Source: JAWKWH01 sp963669455
Lineage (GTDB): Bacteria > Pseudomonadota > Alphaproteobacteria > Rhizobiales > Rhizobiaceae
Length of the DNA: 64,000 nucleotides
Direction: 5' to 3'
Assembly: GCA_963669455.1 (NCBI GenBank)
Contig: OY770026.1
Coordinates: 3,162,001-3,226,000 of the forward strand
The translations under genes were made by a program, and so were the position numbers. Positions within the stretch are counted from its first letter, which is position 1; each line of letters begins with the position of its first letter. The notes beneath the pieces are model-generated. The model did not search any database, had not been told where the DNA came from, and saw nothing but the letters and a program-made list of their open reading frames with translations. Below are positions 16,928 through 26,002 of the stretch, in pieces.

Positions 16928-18232
16928 TCAGGATTGAGTGCCTTGCTCCACGGCCTCGCCTTTTTCCCTGGCGATTTCCCGCCAACCGATATCGGTGCGG
17001 AAAAAGCCGCCCGGCCAGTCGATTTTATCCACTGCGGTGTAAGCGGCCAAAGCGGCCTCATCGACGCTCGACCCAAGCGCGGTGACATTGAGCACGCGGC
17101 CGCCTGCCGCTACCATCATACCGTCCCTTATCGCGGTTCCGGCGTGAAAAATCTCGGTATTCCCGGCGGCTGAGGCCTCTTCGAGCCCATTAATCTGTGT
17201 GCCTTTTTCGGGCGCGGCCGGATAGCCGTTTGCCGCCATGACAACGGTTAGCGCCGCCTCGTTTCGCCATTCCGCCACCGCATTGCCAAGATCACCATCG
17301 GCAGCTGCACGGAGCAGCGGCAGCAGATCGCTTTTCAGCCGCATCATCAAAACCTGGCATTCCGGATCGCCGAAACGCACATTGTATTCGATCAGTTTCG
17401 GCCCTTCCTCCGTCAGCATCAAACCGGCATATAAAACGCCACTGAACGGCGTTTTGGCCTCTTTCATACCGCGCATTGTCGGTCCGATAATTTCCGCCAT
17501 CACCTGCTCGATCATGTCCGCATCCATGATGCTGGCCGGTGAATAGGCGCCCATACCGCCGGTGTTGGGGCCGGTATCGCCGTCGCCAACGCGTTTATGA
17601 TCCTGGGCGGTGCCGAAAGGAACGGCGATGGTACCGTCACACAGGCAAAAGAAACTCGCCTCCTCGCCTTGCAGGAACTCCTCGACGACGACTTCGTGCC
17701 CGGCATCGCCAAATCCGCCTTCGAAGCAATCATCAATCGCGTCGAGGGCCTGTTGCAGCGTCATTGCGACAGTGACGCCCTTGCCGGCTGCAAGCCCATC
17801 CGCCTTGATGACGATCGGCGCACCCTGCTGGCGGCAATAGGCCTTTGCCTTGGGCGCATTGTTGAACCGCTGCCAGGCGGCGGTTGGAATGTTCATGCGC
17901 GCGCATAGTTCCTTGGTGAAACCTTTTGAGCCTTCCAGCGAAGCGGCGGCCTGCGAGGGACCGAAGACGGCAATGCCCGATTTCGCCAACGCATCGGCCA
18001 GGCCGGCAACCAGCGGTGCTTCGGGGCCAACGACAACCAGATCGATGGCATTGTCGGCGCAAAAGGCGATGACGGCGTCATGATCGTTGACATCAAGCGG
18101 CGTACATTCGCCCAGACTTTCCATTCCGGGGTTTCCCGGCGCGCAGATCAGATTGGTCAGTATCGGCGAGGCGGCGATTTTCCAACCAAGCGTATGTTCC
18201 CGTCCCCCTGACCCGATCAACAGCACATTCAT
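16928..18232 (-). CDS. purD: Phosphoribosylamine-glycine ligase
   Basis: PurD makes glycinamide ribonucleotide in de novo purine synthesis. The ATP-grasp protein starts MNVLLIGSGGREHTLGWKI and has APGNPGME, KADGLAAGKGVTVA, GVLYAGLMLT and YNVRFGDPECQVLM. I use the ATG giving this classic N-terminus rather than one seven codons upstream. It diverges from ubiA. The 214 bases downstream, towards the acyl-CoA dehydrogenase gene, hold no gene that I can support. Confidence 0.97.
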   Translation of the reverse strand: MNVLLIGSGGREHTLGWKIAASPILTNLICAPGNPGMESLGECTPLDVNDHDAVIAFCADNAIDLVVVGPEAPLVAGLADALAKSGIAVFGPSQAAASLEGSKGFTKELCARMNIPTAAWQRFNNAPKAKAYCRQQGAPIVIKADGLAAGKGVTVAMTLQQALDAIDDCFEGGFGDAGHEVVVEEFLQGEEASFFCLCDGTIAVPFGTAQDHKRVGDGDTGPNTGGMGAYSPASIMDADMIEQVMAEIIGPTMRGMKEAKTPFSGVLYAGLMLTEEGPKLIEYNVRFGDPECQVLMMRLKSDLLPLLRAAADGDLGNAVAEWRNEAALTVVMAANGYPAAPEKGTQINGLEEASAAGNTEIFHAGTAIRDGMMVAAGGRVLNVTALGSSVDEAALAAYTAVDKIDWPGGFFRTDIGWREIAREKGEAVEQGTQS

Positions 18233-18360
18233 TGTCCGCTCCATTTCCACCAATGCTCTAAGCGGGCCTAAGATGGCCGGCCCTTTCGGTCAAGCCTGTG
18301 GACGGCTATCCCACCGCCGAAGTGCTTGACGGCAGGCGATGAGCCTGTCACTTGCGGGAT

Positions 18361-19344
18361 ATGGACGATATTCAATCCAAGGCGGAACAAGGCCGGGTCG
18401 CCGATGCACCGAGCGGCCATTGGGTCTACCGGGTGCTGCCAAGGCCGGTCTGGCCCTATGCGCAACTGGCGCGCTGGGACCGGCCAATCGGCATCTGGCT
18501 GTTGATGTGGCCTTGCTGGTGGTCGGTCGCGCTGGCCGCGGCGGCCAACGCAAAACCCGGTGCAGCACTTGCCAGCGTCTTGCCTTCGCCTTTCGTTCTG
18601 GCACTGTTTTTAGTGGGTGCGGCAGCGATGCGCGGGGCGGGCTGTACCTTCAATGATATTGTCGACCGCGATATCGATGACGAGGTGGAGCGGACCAGAT
18701 CGCGGCCGCTGCCATCGGGCCAGGTCAGCACCAGACAGGCCATCATCTTTATGGTTGCGCAGGCGCTTTTGGGCTTGCTGGTGCTGTTGCAATTTAATGG
18801 ATTTTCAATTCTGCTCGGCATCGCATCACTCGGCGTGGTTGCCATTTATCCCTTTATGAAACGAATCACCAATTGGCCTCAACTCGTTCTGGGCCTTGCG
18901 TTTTCCTGGGGCGCTCTGATGGGATGGGCGGTCAGTTTCGGCACATTGTCGATGGCGCCGCTTTATCTTTATGCAGGCTCGATTTTGTGGGTGGTCGGCT
19001 ATGATACGATCTATGCGCATCAGGATCGCGAAGACGATGCGCTGGTTGGCGTGCGATCGACCGCACGGCTTTTTGGCAACCGGACGAAGTTTTTCCTGAT
19101 CGTTCTTTATGGCGGCGCGTTGTTGTTCTTTGTGTCCGCCTTTGCATTTGCCCGCGTGCCAATGCCGGCACTTGCCGGGCTGGTGGCGGCGGCTGCGCAT
19201 ATGGCGCGCCAGATCAGGACACTCGATATCGACGACCCGGATCAGTGTCTGCGACTGTTCCAGTCCAATGCCGTTGTCGGCTGGATGATCTTTCTTGGAT
19301 TGTTGGGCGGCGGCGTTTGGGCATCGATCAGCCCGCTATTTTGA
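18361..19344 (+). CDS. ubiA: 4-hydroxybenzoate polyprenyltransferase
   Basis: UbiA attaches the polyprenyl chain to 4-hydroxybenzoate in ubiquinone synthesis. The 327-residue integral membrane protein has the two Asp-rich Mg2+/diphosphate motifs, NDIVDRDID and YAHQDREDD, between hydrophobic helices. I take the ATG three codons inside a possible TTG start. The polyprenyl diphosphate synthase gene at 32.6 kb probably makes its donor substrate. Confidence 0.95.
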   Translation: MDDIQSKAEQGRVADAPSGHWVYRVLPRPVWPYAQLARWDRPIGIWLLMWPCWWSVALAAAANAKPGAALASVLPSPFVLALFLVGAAAMRGAGCTFNDIVDRDIDDEVERTRSRPLPSGQVSTRQAIIFMVAQALLGLLVLLQFNGFSILLGIASLGVVAIYPFMKRITNWPQLVLGLAFSWGALMGWAVSFGTLSMAPLYLYAGSILWVVGYDTIYAHQDREDDALVGVRSTARLFGNRTKFFLIVLYGGALLFFVSAFAFARVPMPALAGLVAAAAHMARQIRTLDIDDPDQCLRLFQSNAVVGWMIFLGLLGGGVWASISPLF

Positions 19345-19364
19345 CGCCGCTTGAAATCCTGGCT

Positions 19365-19928
19365 CTAATTTCGGGCGATGATCTCTTCGCCGTCAACCAC
19401 CAGACGCAATCCCAGATTACCAACCTTGCGGCGGGCCAGAAATTTCGGGCGGCGTGCAACTTTCGCAGCCGGGCGGCGGCGGGGCTGAGCCGGTTTAAGG
19501 CGGACATGCTCGACCGATTCTTCCAGCGTGCGGGCAACACCGTCTGCCTCGATCAGCAACATCGGCAGACGATAGGCATCCGCCCAGGCGCGCCAGTCGG
19601 CGGCGATGTCATCGAGATCATCGGCAACCAATAGCGGGACCGACAGAGACTGATCGTCATGCAATAGTTCCAGCGTGACGGTGACCTCGCCCAAATCATC
19701 TTCCATGGCGCGGGCGGCAACGCCGCGAAACACATTCGCTGGCAGCAGCATCGATACCGGCAAGCCCGATTGGGGCAATGTCCGGTTGATTGACACGCCG
19801 CGCCTATCAATGGTGAACGTCACGTCGCCTCTGTCCTCATAGGCGGCGTAGCAGGCCACCTGCGGCAGACGAAACGGATCGAGCCGCATGTTGCGGCCTG
19901 CCCAGACGGGCTTGAGCTGGGTGCTCAT
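19365..19928 (-). CDS. DUF6101-like conserved hypothetical protein
   Basis: The 187-residue protein has no signal peptide. It has an N-terminal MRLDPFRLPQVACYAAYED segment, an acidic middle and a basic, Arg/Pro/Ala-rich tail (RRRPAAKVARRPKFLARRK). This resembles the rhizobial DUF6101 family; I base that on overall pattern. GGAAGG precedes the ATG. It converges on ubiA with a 20-base gap. Function is unknown. Confidence 0.65.
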   Translation of the reverse strand: MSTQLKPVWAGRNMRLDPFRLPQVACYAAYEDRGDVTFTIDRRGVSINRTLPQSGLPVSMLLPANVFRGVAARAMEDDLGEVTVTLELLHDDQSLSVPLLVADDLDDIAADWRAWADAYRLPMLLIEADGVARTLEESVEHVRLKPAQPRRRPAAKVARRPKFLARRKVGNLGLRLVVDGEEIIARN

Positions 19929-20127
19929 GGTCAACTAACCTTCCCTGTTAGGCGGGACCCGTTTGGGGCCCCGATGAGCCGTTTTCCGGCCTCGTATGGC
20001 AGGCAAGACTAATGCAGGCGCGTTACCGGCCTGCTTACAAGTTGGGTTAAGTTTTCCCTGACGCAACCAATGGTTAGCAGAGCGTTGTCTGCCCGGATAA
20101 AATTCTATTCAACCGGTCGTATCCGGC

Positions 20128-21546
20128 CTAGATGACCTTGCCGGGGTTCATGATCCCGGTGGGGTCGAACACTCTCTTGATGCGGCGCATCAGGTCAATG
20201 GCGACAGGCGGCTCTGTTGCCAGGAGTTCATCGCGTTTGAGCTGGCCAATACCATGCTCGGCGGAAAACGAACCATCCAGGAAGCGGACAATTTTATGAA
20301 CGGCTTCATTCATCTGCCGGTATTTTGCAGCGAAACCGACGCCGTCCCCGCCAGCCGGCTGGGAAATATTATAGTGTAAATTGCCGTCGCCCATATGGCC
20401 AAAACAGACGATGCGGGCGTCCGGTTCGATGGCCAGAACCGCGGGCCCGGCTTTGGCGATGAACTCAGGCACCGCCGCGACAGGCACTGAAATATCGTGT
20501 TTTATCGAAAACCCCTCCGGGCGCTGTGCCTCCGACATGGTATCGCGCAGATGCCAGATTGCGTTGAATTGGGCGATGCTGGCCGTTATCGCAGCGTCGG
20601 CAGCAAGCCCGGCATCGAATGCTTCAGCCGCGATTGTCTCGCATATCTGCCTGGCGTCCTCAGATGATTTCGCAGAAGAAATCTCCATCATCACATACCA
20701 GGGGAAGTCTGTTGCGAGCGGATTGCGAATGCCTGGGGCATGCGCCCGGGCAAAACCAACGATAACATCGTTGATGAGTTCAAATGCTGTAAGTGCCGCA
20801 CCGGCACGGCTATTTGCAAGCTCGAACAGCTTCAGTGCCGCGTCGGGCGATGGCAGGCCGATCCAGGCAATTTCGCGCCCTTTCGGCCTGGCAAACAGTT
20901 TTACGACTGCGGCGGTGATGATGCCCAGCGTTCCCTCCGCCCCGATAAACAGGTTCTTCAGATCATAGCCGGTGTTGTCCTTCTTCAGCTTGCGAAGGTC
21001 GTCGAACACATCGCCATTGGGCAGGACCACTTCCAGTCCGAGGCACAGTTCGCGCGCATTGCCGTAGGCCAGCACGCCGGTTCCGCCCGCATTTGACGAC
21101 AGGTTGCCGCCGATCTGGCAAGTGCCATGGCTGCCAAGTGATAGTGGAAACAGCCGATCAGCGTTGTCTGCGGCACGCTGAATGTCCTGCAATATGGTTC
21201 CGGCCTCGACAATCATGGTGTTCGACGTGGTATCGATCTGGCGGATTTTATTCATCCGCTTCAAGGAGACCACGATCTGGTTGCCGCTCATATCGGGAAC
21301 GCCTGCGCCAACAAGCCCGGTATTGCCGCCCTGGGGCACGACAGCGGTTGAGGTTTGCGATGCGAGCCGCATGATTGCGGAGACTTCCGCCGTCGACCCC
21401 GGCAACAGCACCAGGGACGAGCGTCCGGGAAACAGTTTGCGCAACTCGGTCACATAAGGTTCGATTTCCAAAGCCTCAGTCACCGCGTATTTCGCTCCGA
21501 CGATAGCGGAAAACTGCCCAATCAGATTTTCATCCAACCCGCTCAT
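20128..21546 (-). CDS. FAD-binding oxidoreductase, GlcD/D-2-hydroxyacid dehydrogenase type
   Basis: This 472-residue flavoprotein of the PCMH/vanillyl-alcohol oxidase class has the FAD-binding motif PQGGNTGLVGAG and SLGSHGTCQIGGNLSSNAGG in the N-terminal half. The C-terminal FAD-linked oxidase domain carries the metal-ligand pattern FGHMGDGNLHYNI and SAEHGIGQLKR. Relatives oxidise D-lactate, glycolate or D-2-hydroxyglutarate; the substrate is open. Its ATG overlaps the Sua5 stop by one base (TGATG), indicating coupling. Confidence 0.9.
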   Translation of the reverse strand: MSGLDENLIGQFSAIVGAKYAVTEALEIEPYVTELRKLFPGRSSLVLLPGSTAEVSAIMRLASQTSTAVVPQGGNTGLVGAGVPDMSGNQIVVSLKRMNKIRQIDTTSNTMIVEAGTILQDIQRAADNADRLFPLSLGSHGTCQIGGNLSSNAGGTGVLAYGNARELCLGLEVVLPNGDVFDDLRKLKKDNTGYDLKNLFIGAEGTLGIITAAVVKLFARPKGREIAWIGLPSPDAALKLFELANSRAGAALTAFELINDVIVGFARAHAPGIRNPLATDFPWYVMMEISSAKSSEDARQICETIAAEAFDAGLAADAAITASIAQFNAIWHLRDTMSEAQRPEGFSIKHDISVPVAAVPEFIAKAGPAVLAIEPDARIVCFGHMGDGNLHYNISQPAGGDGVGFAAKYRQMNEAVHKIVRFLDGSFSAEHGIGQLKRDELLATEPPVAIDLMRRIKRVFDPTGIMNPGKVI

Positions 21547-22553
21547 CAATCCCTGTCCTCCGGTCCTGCGGTCACTTGATCGCGGGGTGCGGCCGCGCGC
21601 GTGAGCCTGTCATTTATGGCTGCCCCAAGTCCCAAGGCGGGTACCGGCTCGATGGCAATCACACCGGGCTGATGCGCGTCCAACCGGTGTAAATGTGAAA
21701 ACAGATTGGCTGCCGCCTCCTGCAGATTGCCGTTTTCGCTGAGGTTCAAGATCAACGATGCCTGTTCTGCGCCCGCCACCCTGTTGGGGCCGAAAGCCAA
21801 CACTGCTTCCCCGGCAGAAACCATGGTCACGGCAAGCCGCAACGCGGCCTTTGGTGCGTAGTGGGATGCCAGCATGCCTGGCGCTTCAACGGCGCTGCCG
21901 GCCATGGCTTTTTTGACAGGCCTGCCGGCGGCCCTGGCGATATCCTCCACCGGAACCCCGCCTGGCCGAAGCAGCGTGATATCATCCTGGCAAACCCGCA
22001 CGATGGTCGATTCGACACCGATACGCGCAGGCCCGCCATCCACGATCAATGAAATGCGCGTGCCCAGACCGGCTTTGACATCGCTGGCGGTTGTGGCGCT
22101 GAGACGGCCAGAAGGATTGGCAGATGGCGCAGCCAGGGGCCTGCCAAGACTTGCCGCGATAGTCCGGGCCACACCCACCGGCATGCGCAATGCGATCGTA
22201 TCCTGCCCGGCCGTTACCAAAGCGCTGATGCCGGCATCCTCCCTCAATGGCAGGACAAGCGTCAACGGACCAGGCCAGAACCGGCCGGCAAGCATTCTAG
22301 ATAGCGGATCGAAGACGGCGATTTTTTCTGCCATCGCCTGGTCGGCCACATGGGCGATCAGCGGATTGAAACGCGGGCGGTCCTTGACGTCAAATATCCT
22401 GGCCACCGCAAGACCGTTCATCGCGTCGGCAGCAAGGCCGTAGACCGTTTCTGTCGGAACGGCCACCAGCTCGCCGCCGCCAAGCAATGCAACAGCCTCG
22501 GCGTTGATCTTATCCGCTGGAACAATACGCGCCAATCGTGAACTCTCCGGCAT
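21546..22553 (-). CDS. L-threonylcarbamoyladenylate synthase (Sua5/TsaC)
   Basis: The enzyme makes threonylcarbamoyl-AMP for the t6A modification of tRNAs decoding ANN. The 335-residue protein has a YrdC domain (TETVYGLAADA, KDRPRFNPL, SANPSG) joined to a C-terminal Sua5 domain that starts after the linker PGMLASHYAP. The length puts it with Sua5 rather than the short TsaC form. I start at the Met giving MPESSRLARI; an upstream GTG would add 19 unlikely residues. Confidence 0.93.
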   Translation of the reverse strand: MPESSRLARIVPADKINAEAVALLGGGELVAVPTETVYGLAADAMNGLAVARIFDVKDRPRFNPLIAHVADQAMAEKIAVFDPLSRMLAGRFWPGPLTLVLPLREDAGISALVTAGQDTIALRMPVGVARTIAASLGRPLAAPSANPSGRLSATTASDVKAGLGTRISLIVDGGPARIGVESTIVRVCQDDITLLRPGGVPVEDIARAAGRPVKKAMAGSAVEAPGMLASHYAPKAALRLAVTMVSAGEAVLAFGPNRVAGAEQASLILNLSENGNLQEAAANLFSHLHRLDAHQPGVIAIEPVPALGLGAAINDRLTRAAAPRDQVTAGPEDRD

Positions 22554-22693
22554 TTCGCAAGACCGGTTCCCTATCCTCCAAACCCGCACAGGGCAAGGGT
22601 TTGTGGCCACTCATTAAAATTGCAACTAAATCAGCAATCGGATTTCAATGGTACATCGCTATGGTGGACGCTTGAAATTGGGGAGCGTTTGTT

Positions 22694-23095
22694 ATGAGCA
22701 AAACAATCATCATCCTGGCCACGGCGATGGCCACAGCTATGGCCGGCAGCGCAATTGCCGGCGAAACGAAACAGGTTTCAGATTCGGTCTACTCGATCGA
22801 CGGCCTTTCCAAGGGAAGCCACAAGTCGGTTTCAATAGTCGCTTATGGCGAGCCGCCAAAGGAAAAGAAAGAAGTCAAGCGCCGTTTTAAGGTGGGTTTC
22901 CTGCCAAAAATGCCTCCGCGGCCAGGCGAGGAACAAGCAATGACGGATGATAATCCGACTGACGTGATGGATGCATATCCCGAGCCGGCGACGAATGCCA
23001 GCATGGTGGACACAGCCGATGATGATGCGACCGTCTCTGTCGATAGTGTCGAGACGCAGATTAATCTCGACGAAATGGAACTGCGGATCGAATAG
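22694..23095 (+). CDS. Secreted acidic protein of unknown function
   Basis: The 133-residue product has a signal peptide (MSKTIIILATAMATAMAGSAIA), a short basic segment (KEKKEVKRRFKVGF) and a long acidic tail rich in Asp, Thr and Val. No domain is recognised. A GGGGAG ribosome binding site sits upstream and a strong terminator follows, so it is a real single-gene unit. Confidence 0.65.
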   Translation: MSKTIIILATAMATAMAGSAIAGETKQVSDSVYSIDGLSKGSHKSVSIVAYGEPPKEKKEVKRRFKVGFLPKMPPRPGEEQAMTDDNPTDVMDAYPEPATNASMVDTADDDATVSVDSVETQINLDEMELRIE

Positions 23096-23125
23096 GCAGT
23101 ATTTCCAACCGAAACAGATTTTTTC

Positions 23126-23154
23126 AAAGGCAGGCTGATTGAGCCTGCCTTTTT
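23126..23154 (+). terminator. Intrinsic terminator
   Basis: An eleven-base stem (AAAGGCAGGCT with AGCCTGCCTTT), a five-base loop and a following T run form a textbook rho-independent terminator for the small secreted-protein gene. Confidence 0.85.
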
Positions 23155-23180
23155 GCATTTGGTGGCCTTGCCCCGGTTAT

Positions 23181-23278
23181 GGCGTATCGCGTTTAATCTG
23201 AAACGAAAAAAGCTGCCTCCCCCTTTGGTCGAACGCATTTTTCGTTACGTTTTTGAATCCGATAAAACGCAACACGCC
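23181..23278. repeat. 98 bp dispersed repeat, copy 1
   Basis: The ends form an imperfect inverted repeat (GGCGTATCGCGTTT with AAAACGCAACACGCC). The reverse complement matches 32449-32543 along its length, including GCGTTCGACC and GAGGCAGC, so the two are inverted copies of one small element. It ends eight bases before the glyS stop codon and contains no gene. Confidence 0.7.
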
Positions 23279-23285
23279 TTAGGCG

Positions 23286-25472
23286 TCAGCCGGAAATTTT
23301 CGAAAAATCGGCGACCTGGCCCGTTGCCGCGCGAATGCGCGCCAATAGCGCCAGACGGTTGGCGCGAATAGCCTCATCATCGGCATTGACCAACACTTCG
23401 TCGAAAAAGGCATCAATCGGCTGACGCAGCGCGGACAGGAAGCTCAGCGCTTTTTCAAAATCTTCCGACGCGATCGCGTCTGCGGCAAATTTTTCAGCCT
23501 CCTCCAGGCTGTCGAACAACGCGCGTTCTTCGTCGGTCTGAAACAAATCCGGCAAAATGGCAGTTGCGATTGCAGCACCCTTTTTTTCCTCGGCGGACAG
23601 AATATTGACTGCCCTTTTCGCCCCCGCGAGCAGGTTGGTGCCATCACCGGTAGACAGAAATTTGCCAAGCGCTTCAATCCGGCGAACGACCAGAAGAAGA
23701 TCATCGGCCTGCCCGGTGATGACCGCATCAATCAAATCGTGCCGGGCGCCGGAATCGCGCAAGTAAACCTTCAGGCGGTCGTGGAAGAAGGAAAGGAGAT
23801 CTGAACGATAAAATTGTTCTGCGTGCTCTTCGATATCGGTAGGTTCGGGCAAAAGATGCCTATTGTTTACTCCCCAATCGGTGAACACTTCCGTCAGAGC
23901 GACATTGACTCCGTTTTCCAACACGATCCTGATAATACCAAGTGCGGCTCTTCTCAGAGCATAAGGGTCCTTCGAGCCGGTGGGCTTTTCATCGATGGTC
24001 CAGAATCCCAATAACGTGTCCAGCTTGTCGGCCAGTGCCACGGCCACCGATACCGGATCGCGCGGCACCTCATCGGACGGCCCTTGCGGGCGGTAATGTT
24101 CCTCTATGGCCGCGGCGACCGATGCGTGTTCGCCCTGCAATTTGGCATATTTGCGCCCGATCACGCCCTGCAGTTCAGGAAACTCGCCGACAATTTCCGT
24201 CGGCAGATCGGCTTTTGACAAAATTACGGCGCGGCGCGCCATAACCGGGTCAGCGCCGGCAACAGGCGCCAGCGTAGCCGCCAGATCGGCAATGCGCGCC
24301 ACACGCCCGCCCTGGGTGCCGAGTTTTGCGTGAAATGTCACGCCCAGATGATCGAGTTTGGCCATGCGCTGGTCGAGCGGCTTTGCCAGATCAAGGTCGA
24401 ATTTGTGCGCCGAGGGCTTGAGGTCATCAATGTCAGGCAGGGCTGCCTGATCGATGTTCCAGAAGTGGACCGCATCCGACAGCCGCGCACGCACCACTTT
24501 GGCATTGCCATGCGCAATTTCCGCGCCGCTGTCGCTTGCTTCGATGTTGGCGACGAGGATAAACCGGTTGGCGAGGCCATCAGCCCCCTGCCGGCGGCAG
24601 ACAAAACACTTCTGGTTGGCCTTGATGGTGAGGCGGATCACCTCTGCGGGAATGTCGAGGAACGCCTCTTCGAACTCACCGAGCAGCACGACCGGCCATT
24701 CCACCAGGCCCGAGACTTCTTCCAGCAGGCCGTCGTCCTCGATCAACTCCAAGCCGTTGGCAAAGGCTATGTTTGCGGCATCGGCGCGGATGATCTCCTT
24801 GCGGCGCTCGGCATCGAGCACCACCTTCGCATTTTTCAGGCTTGCGGCATAGTCGTCAAACCGGCGAACCGTGATTGGGTCCGGTGCGTGGAAGCGATGG
24901 CCTTGGGTGATATTGCCGGAGCGAACGCCATCGATCTCAAAATCAATGATCACCGGCTCTTCGGTTTCGGGCCCGAAAGTGCATAGGATTGACTGCAAGG
25001 GGCGGACCCAGCGCAGTGAGCCGGGCTTATCCGATGATGCGCCCCAGCGCATGGATTTTGGCCAGGGAAAATTCCTGATGATGCCCGGCATAACTCCTGC
25101 AATAATATCTTCGGCAGCTCTGCCCGGTTTTTCGATCAGAGCAACAAGAAAATCACCCTTCTTCGGATCGGAGCGGATTTCAGCGTCATCGATTGACGCC
25201 AGTCCAGCGCCACGCAAAAATCCCTCTATCGCCTTTTCAGGCGCGTCGGCACGCGGGCCTTTGCGTTCTTCGCGGATATCCTTCGAGCGGGCCGTCACCG
25301 CGCGCAAATCAAGCGCCAGCCGGCGCGGCGTCCAGTATTCCTGGCATGCTTCGTAGGTGAGGCCGGCCTCAACGAGCGCGCCGGTGACGAGCTTTTTCAA
25401 GTCGCCGGCAGCGCGGCGTTGCATACGGGCAGGAATTTCTTCACTTAGAAGTTCAAGCAAAAGGTCGGGCAT
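23286..25472 (-). CDS. glyS: Glycine-tRNA ligase beta subunit
   Basis: GlyS pairs with GlyQ in the heterotetrameric bacterial glycyl-tRNA synthetase and supplies tRNA binding. The 728-residue protein begins MPDLLLELLSEEIPARMQ, the standard N-terminus, and contains KRFHAPD-type, FLDIPAEVIRLTIKANQKCF and SKADLPTEIVGEFPELQGVIGRKYA motifs plus a C-terminal anticodon-binding-like region. I use the second Met, which matches the family. glyQ lies upstream with a CDGSH gene in between. Confidence 0.96.
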   Translation of the reverse strand: MPDLLLELLSEEIPARMQRRAAGDLKKLVTGALVEAGLTYEACQEYWTPRRLALDLRAVTARSKDIREERKGPRADAPEKAIEGFLRGAGLASIDDAEIRSDPKKGDFLVALIEKPGRAAEDIIAGVMPGIIRNFPWPKSMRWGASSDKPGSLRWVRPLQSILCTFGPETEEPVIIDFEIDGVRSGNITQGHRFHAPDPITVRRFDDYAASLKNAKVVLDAERRKEIIRADAANIAFANGLELIEDDGLLEEVSGLVEWPVVLLGEFEEAFLDIPAEVIRLTIKANQKCFVCRRQGADGLANRFILVANIEASDSGAEIAHGNAKVVRARLSDAVHFWNIDQAALPDIDDLKPSAHKFDLDLAKPLDQRMAKLDHLGVTFHAKLGTQGGRVARIADLAATLAPVAGADPVMARRAVILSKADLPTEIVGEFPELQGVIGRKYAKLQGEHASVAAAIEEHYRPQGPSDEVPRDPVSVAVALADKLDTLLGFWTIDEKPTGSKDPYALRRAALGIIRIVLENGVNVALTEVFTDWGVNNRHLLPEPTDIEEHAEQFYRSDLLSFFHDRLKVYLRDSGARHDLIDAVITGQADDLLLVVRRIEALGKFLSTGDGTNLLAGAKRAVNILSAEEKKGAAIATAILPDLFQTDEERALFDSLEEAEKFAADAIASEDFEKALSFLSALRQPIDAFFDEVLVNADDEAIRANRLALLARIRAATGQVADFSKISG

Positions 25473-25650
25473 GTGATTACCGCTTAAAGACAAGGACTGC
25501 GGGGGAGTAGCAAGTGCAGCCTACAATGTCATCCCGTAAGCGGCAGACTGACCATGAGAAAATGACCGGCGGCGGAACTCGGCCAACCGTCATGGGCACA
25601 CCGGCTCTGAAAGCCGGCGTGCTTGTTACCGAGACCTGTTGGGTGGAATG

Positions 25651-25890
25651 CTAGATATTCTTGTGGCTGCCATCGCAAAATGGTTGGCCATCGGTCTGTT
25701 TGCAGGCGCAGAAGAACTTTGGCCCGGAACCATCGGCTGTCCATTTAAGCGGGGTGAAATCGGTTCCCTTGTGGGCGCCGTCACAAAATGGCTGATTTTG
25801 TGATTTGCCGCAGGTGCACCAAAAATAACTCTTGCCATCTTCCACTTCGACCTTGATGGGCTCTTTGGATGCGATCTCACCTTTGCTCAT
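25651..25890 (-). CDS. CDGSH-type iron-sulfur protein with two motifs
   Basis: The 79-residue protein has two CDGSH iron-sulfur motifs with the ligands C25, C27, C36, H40 (CTC...FCDGAH) and C61, C63, C72, H76 (CAC...FCDGSH). Each should bind a [2Fe-2S] cluster with three Cys and one His. Tandem-motif bacterial proteins of this kind are soluble redox proteins of unsettled role. It lies between glyQ and glyS on the same strand, an unusual insertion in that pair. Confidence 0.9.
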   Translation of the reverse strand: MSKGEIASKEPIKVEVEDGKSYFWCTCGKSQNQPFCDGAHKGTDFTPLKWTADGSGPKFFCACKQTDGQPFCDGSHKNI

Positions 25891-26002
25891 CTAAACTCTC
25901 CTTTTGTCACCATAGTTTGACTGCCATCTAACCCAATCATGCCCCAAATACGACAGGCCAAGCTGGTTAACACAGTGTTTGTCGTCAGGCTGCTGAAACC
26001 GG

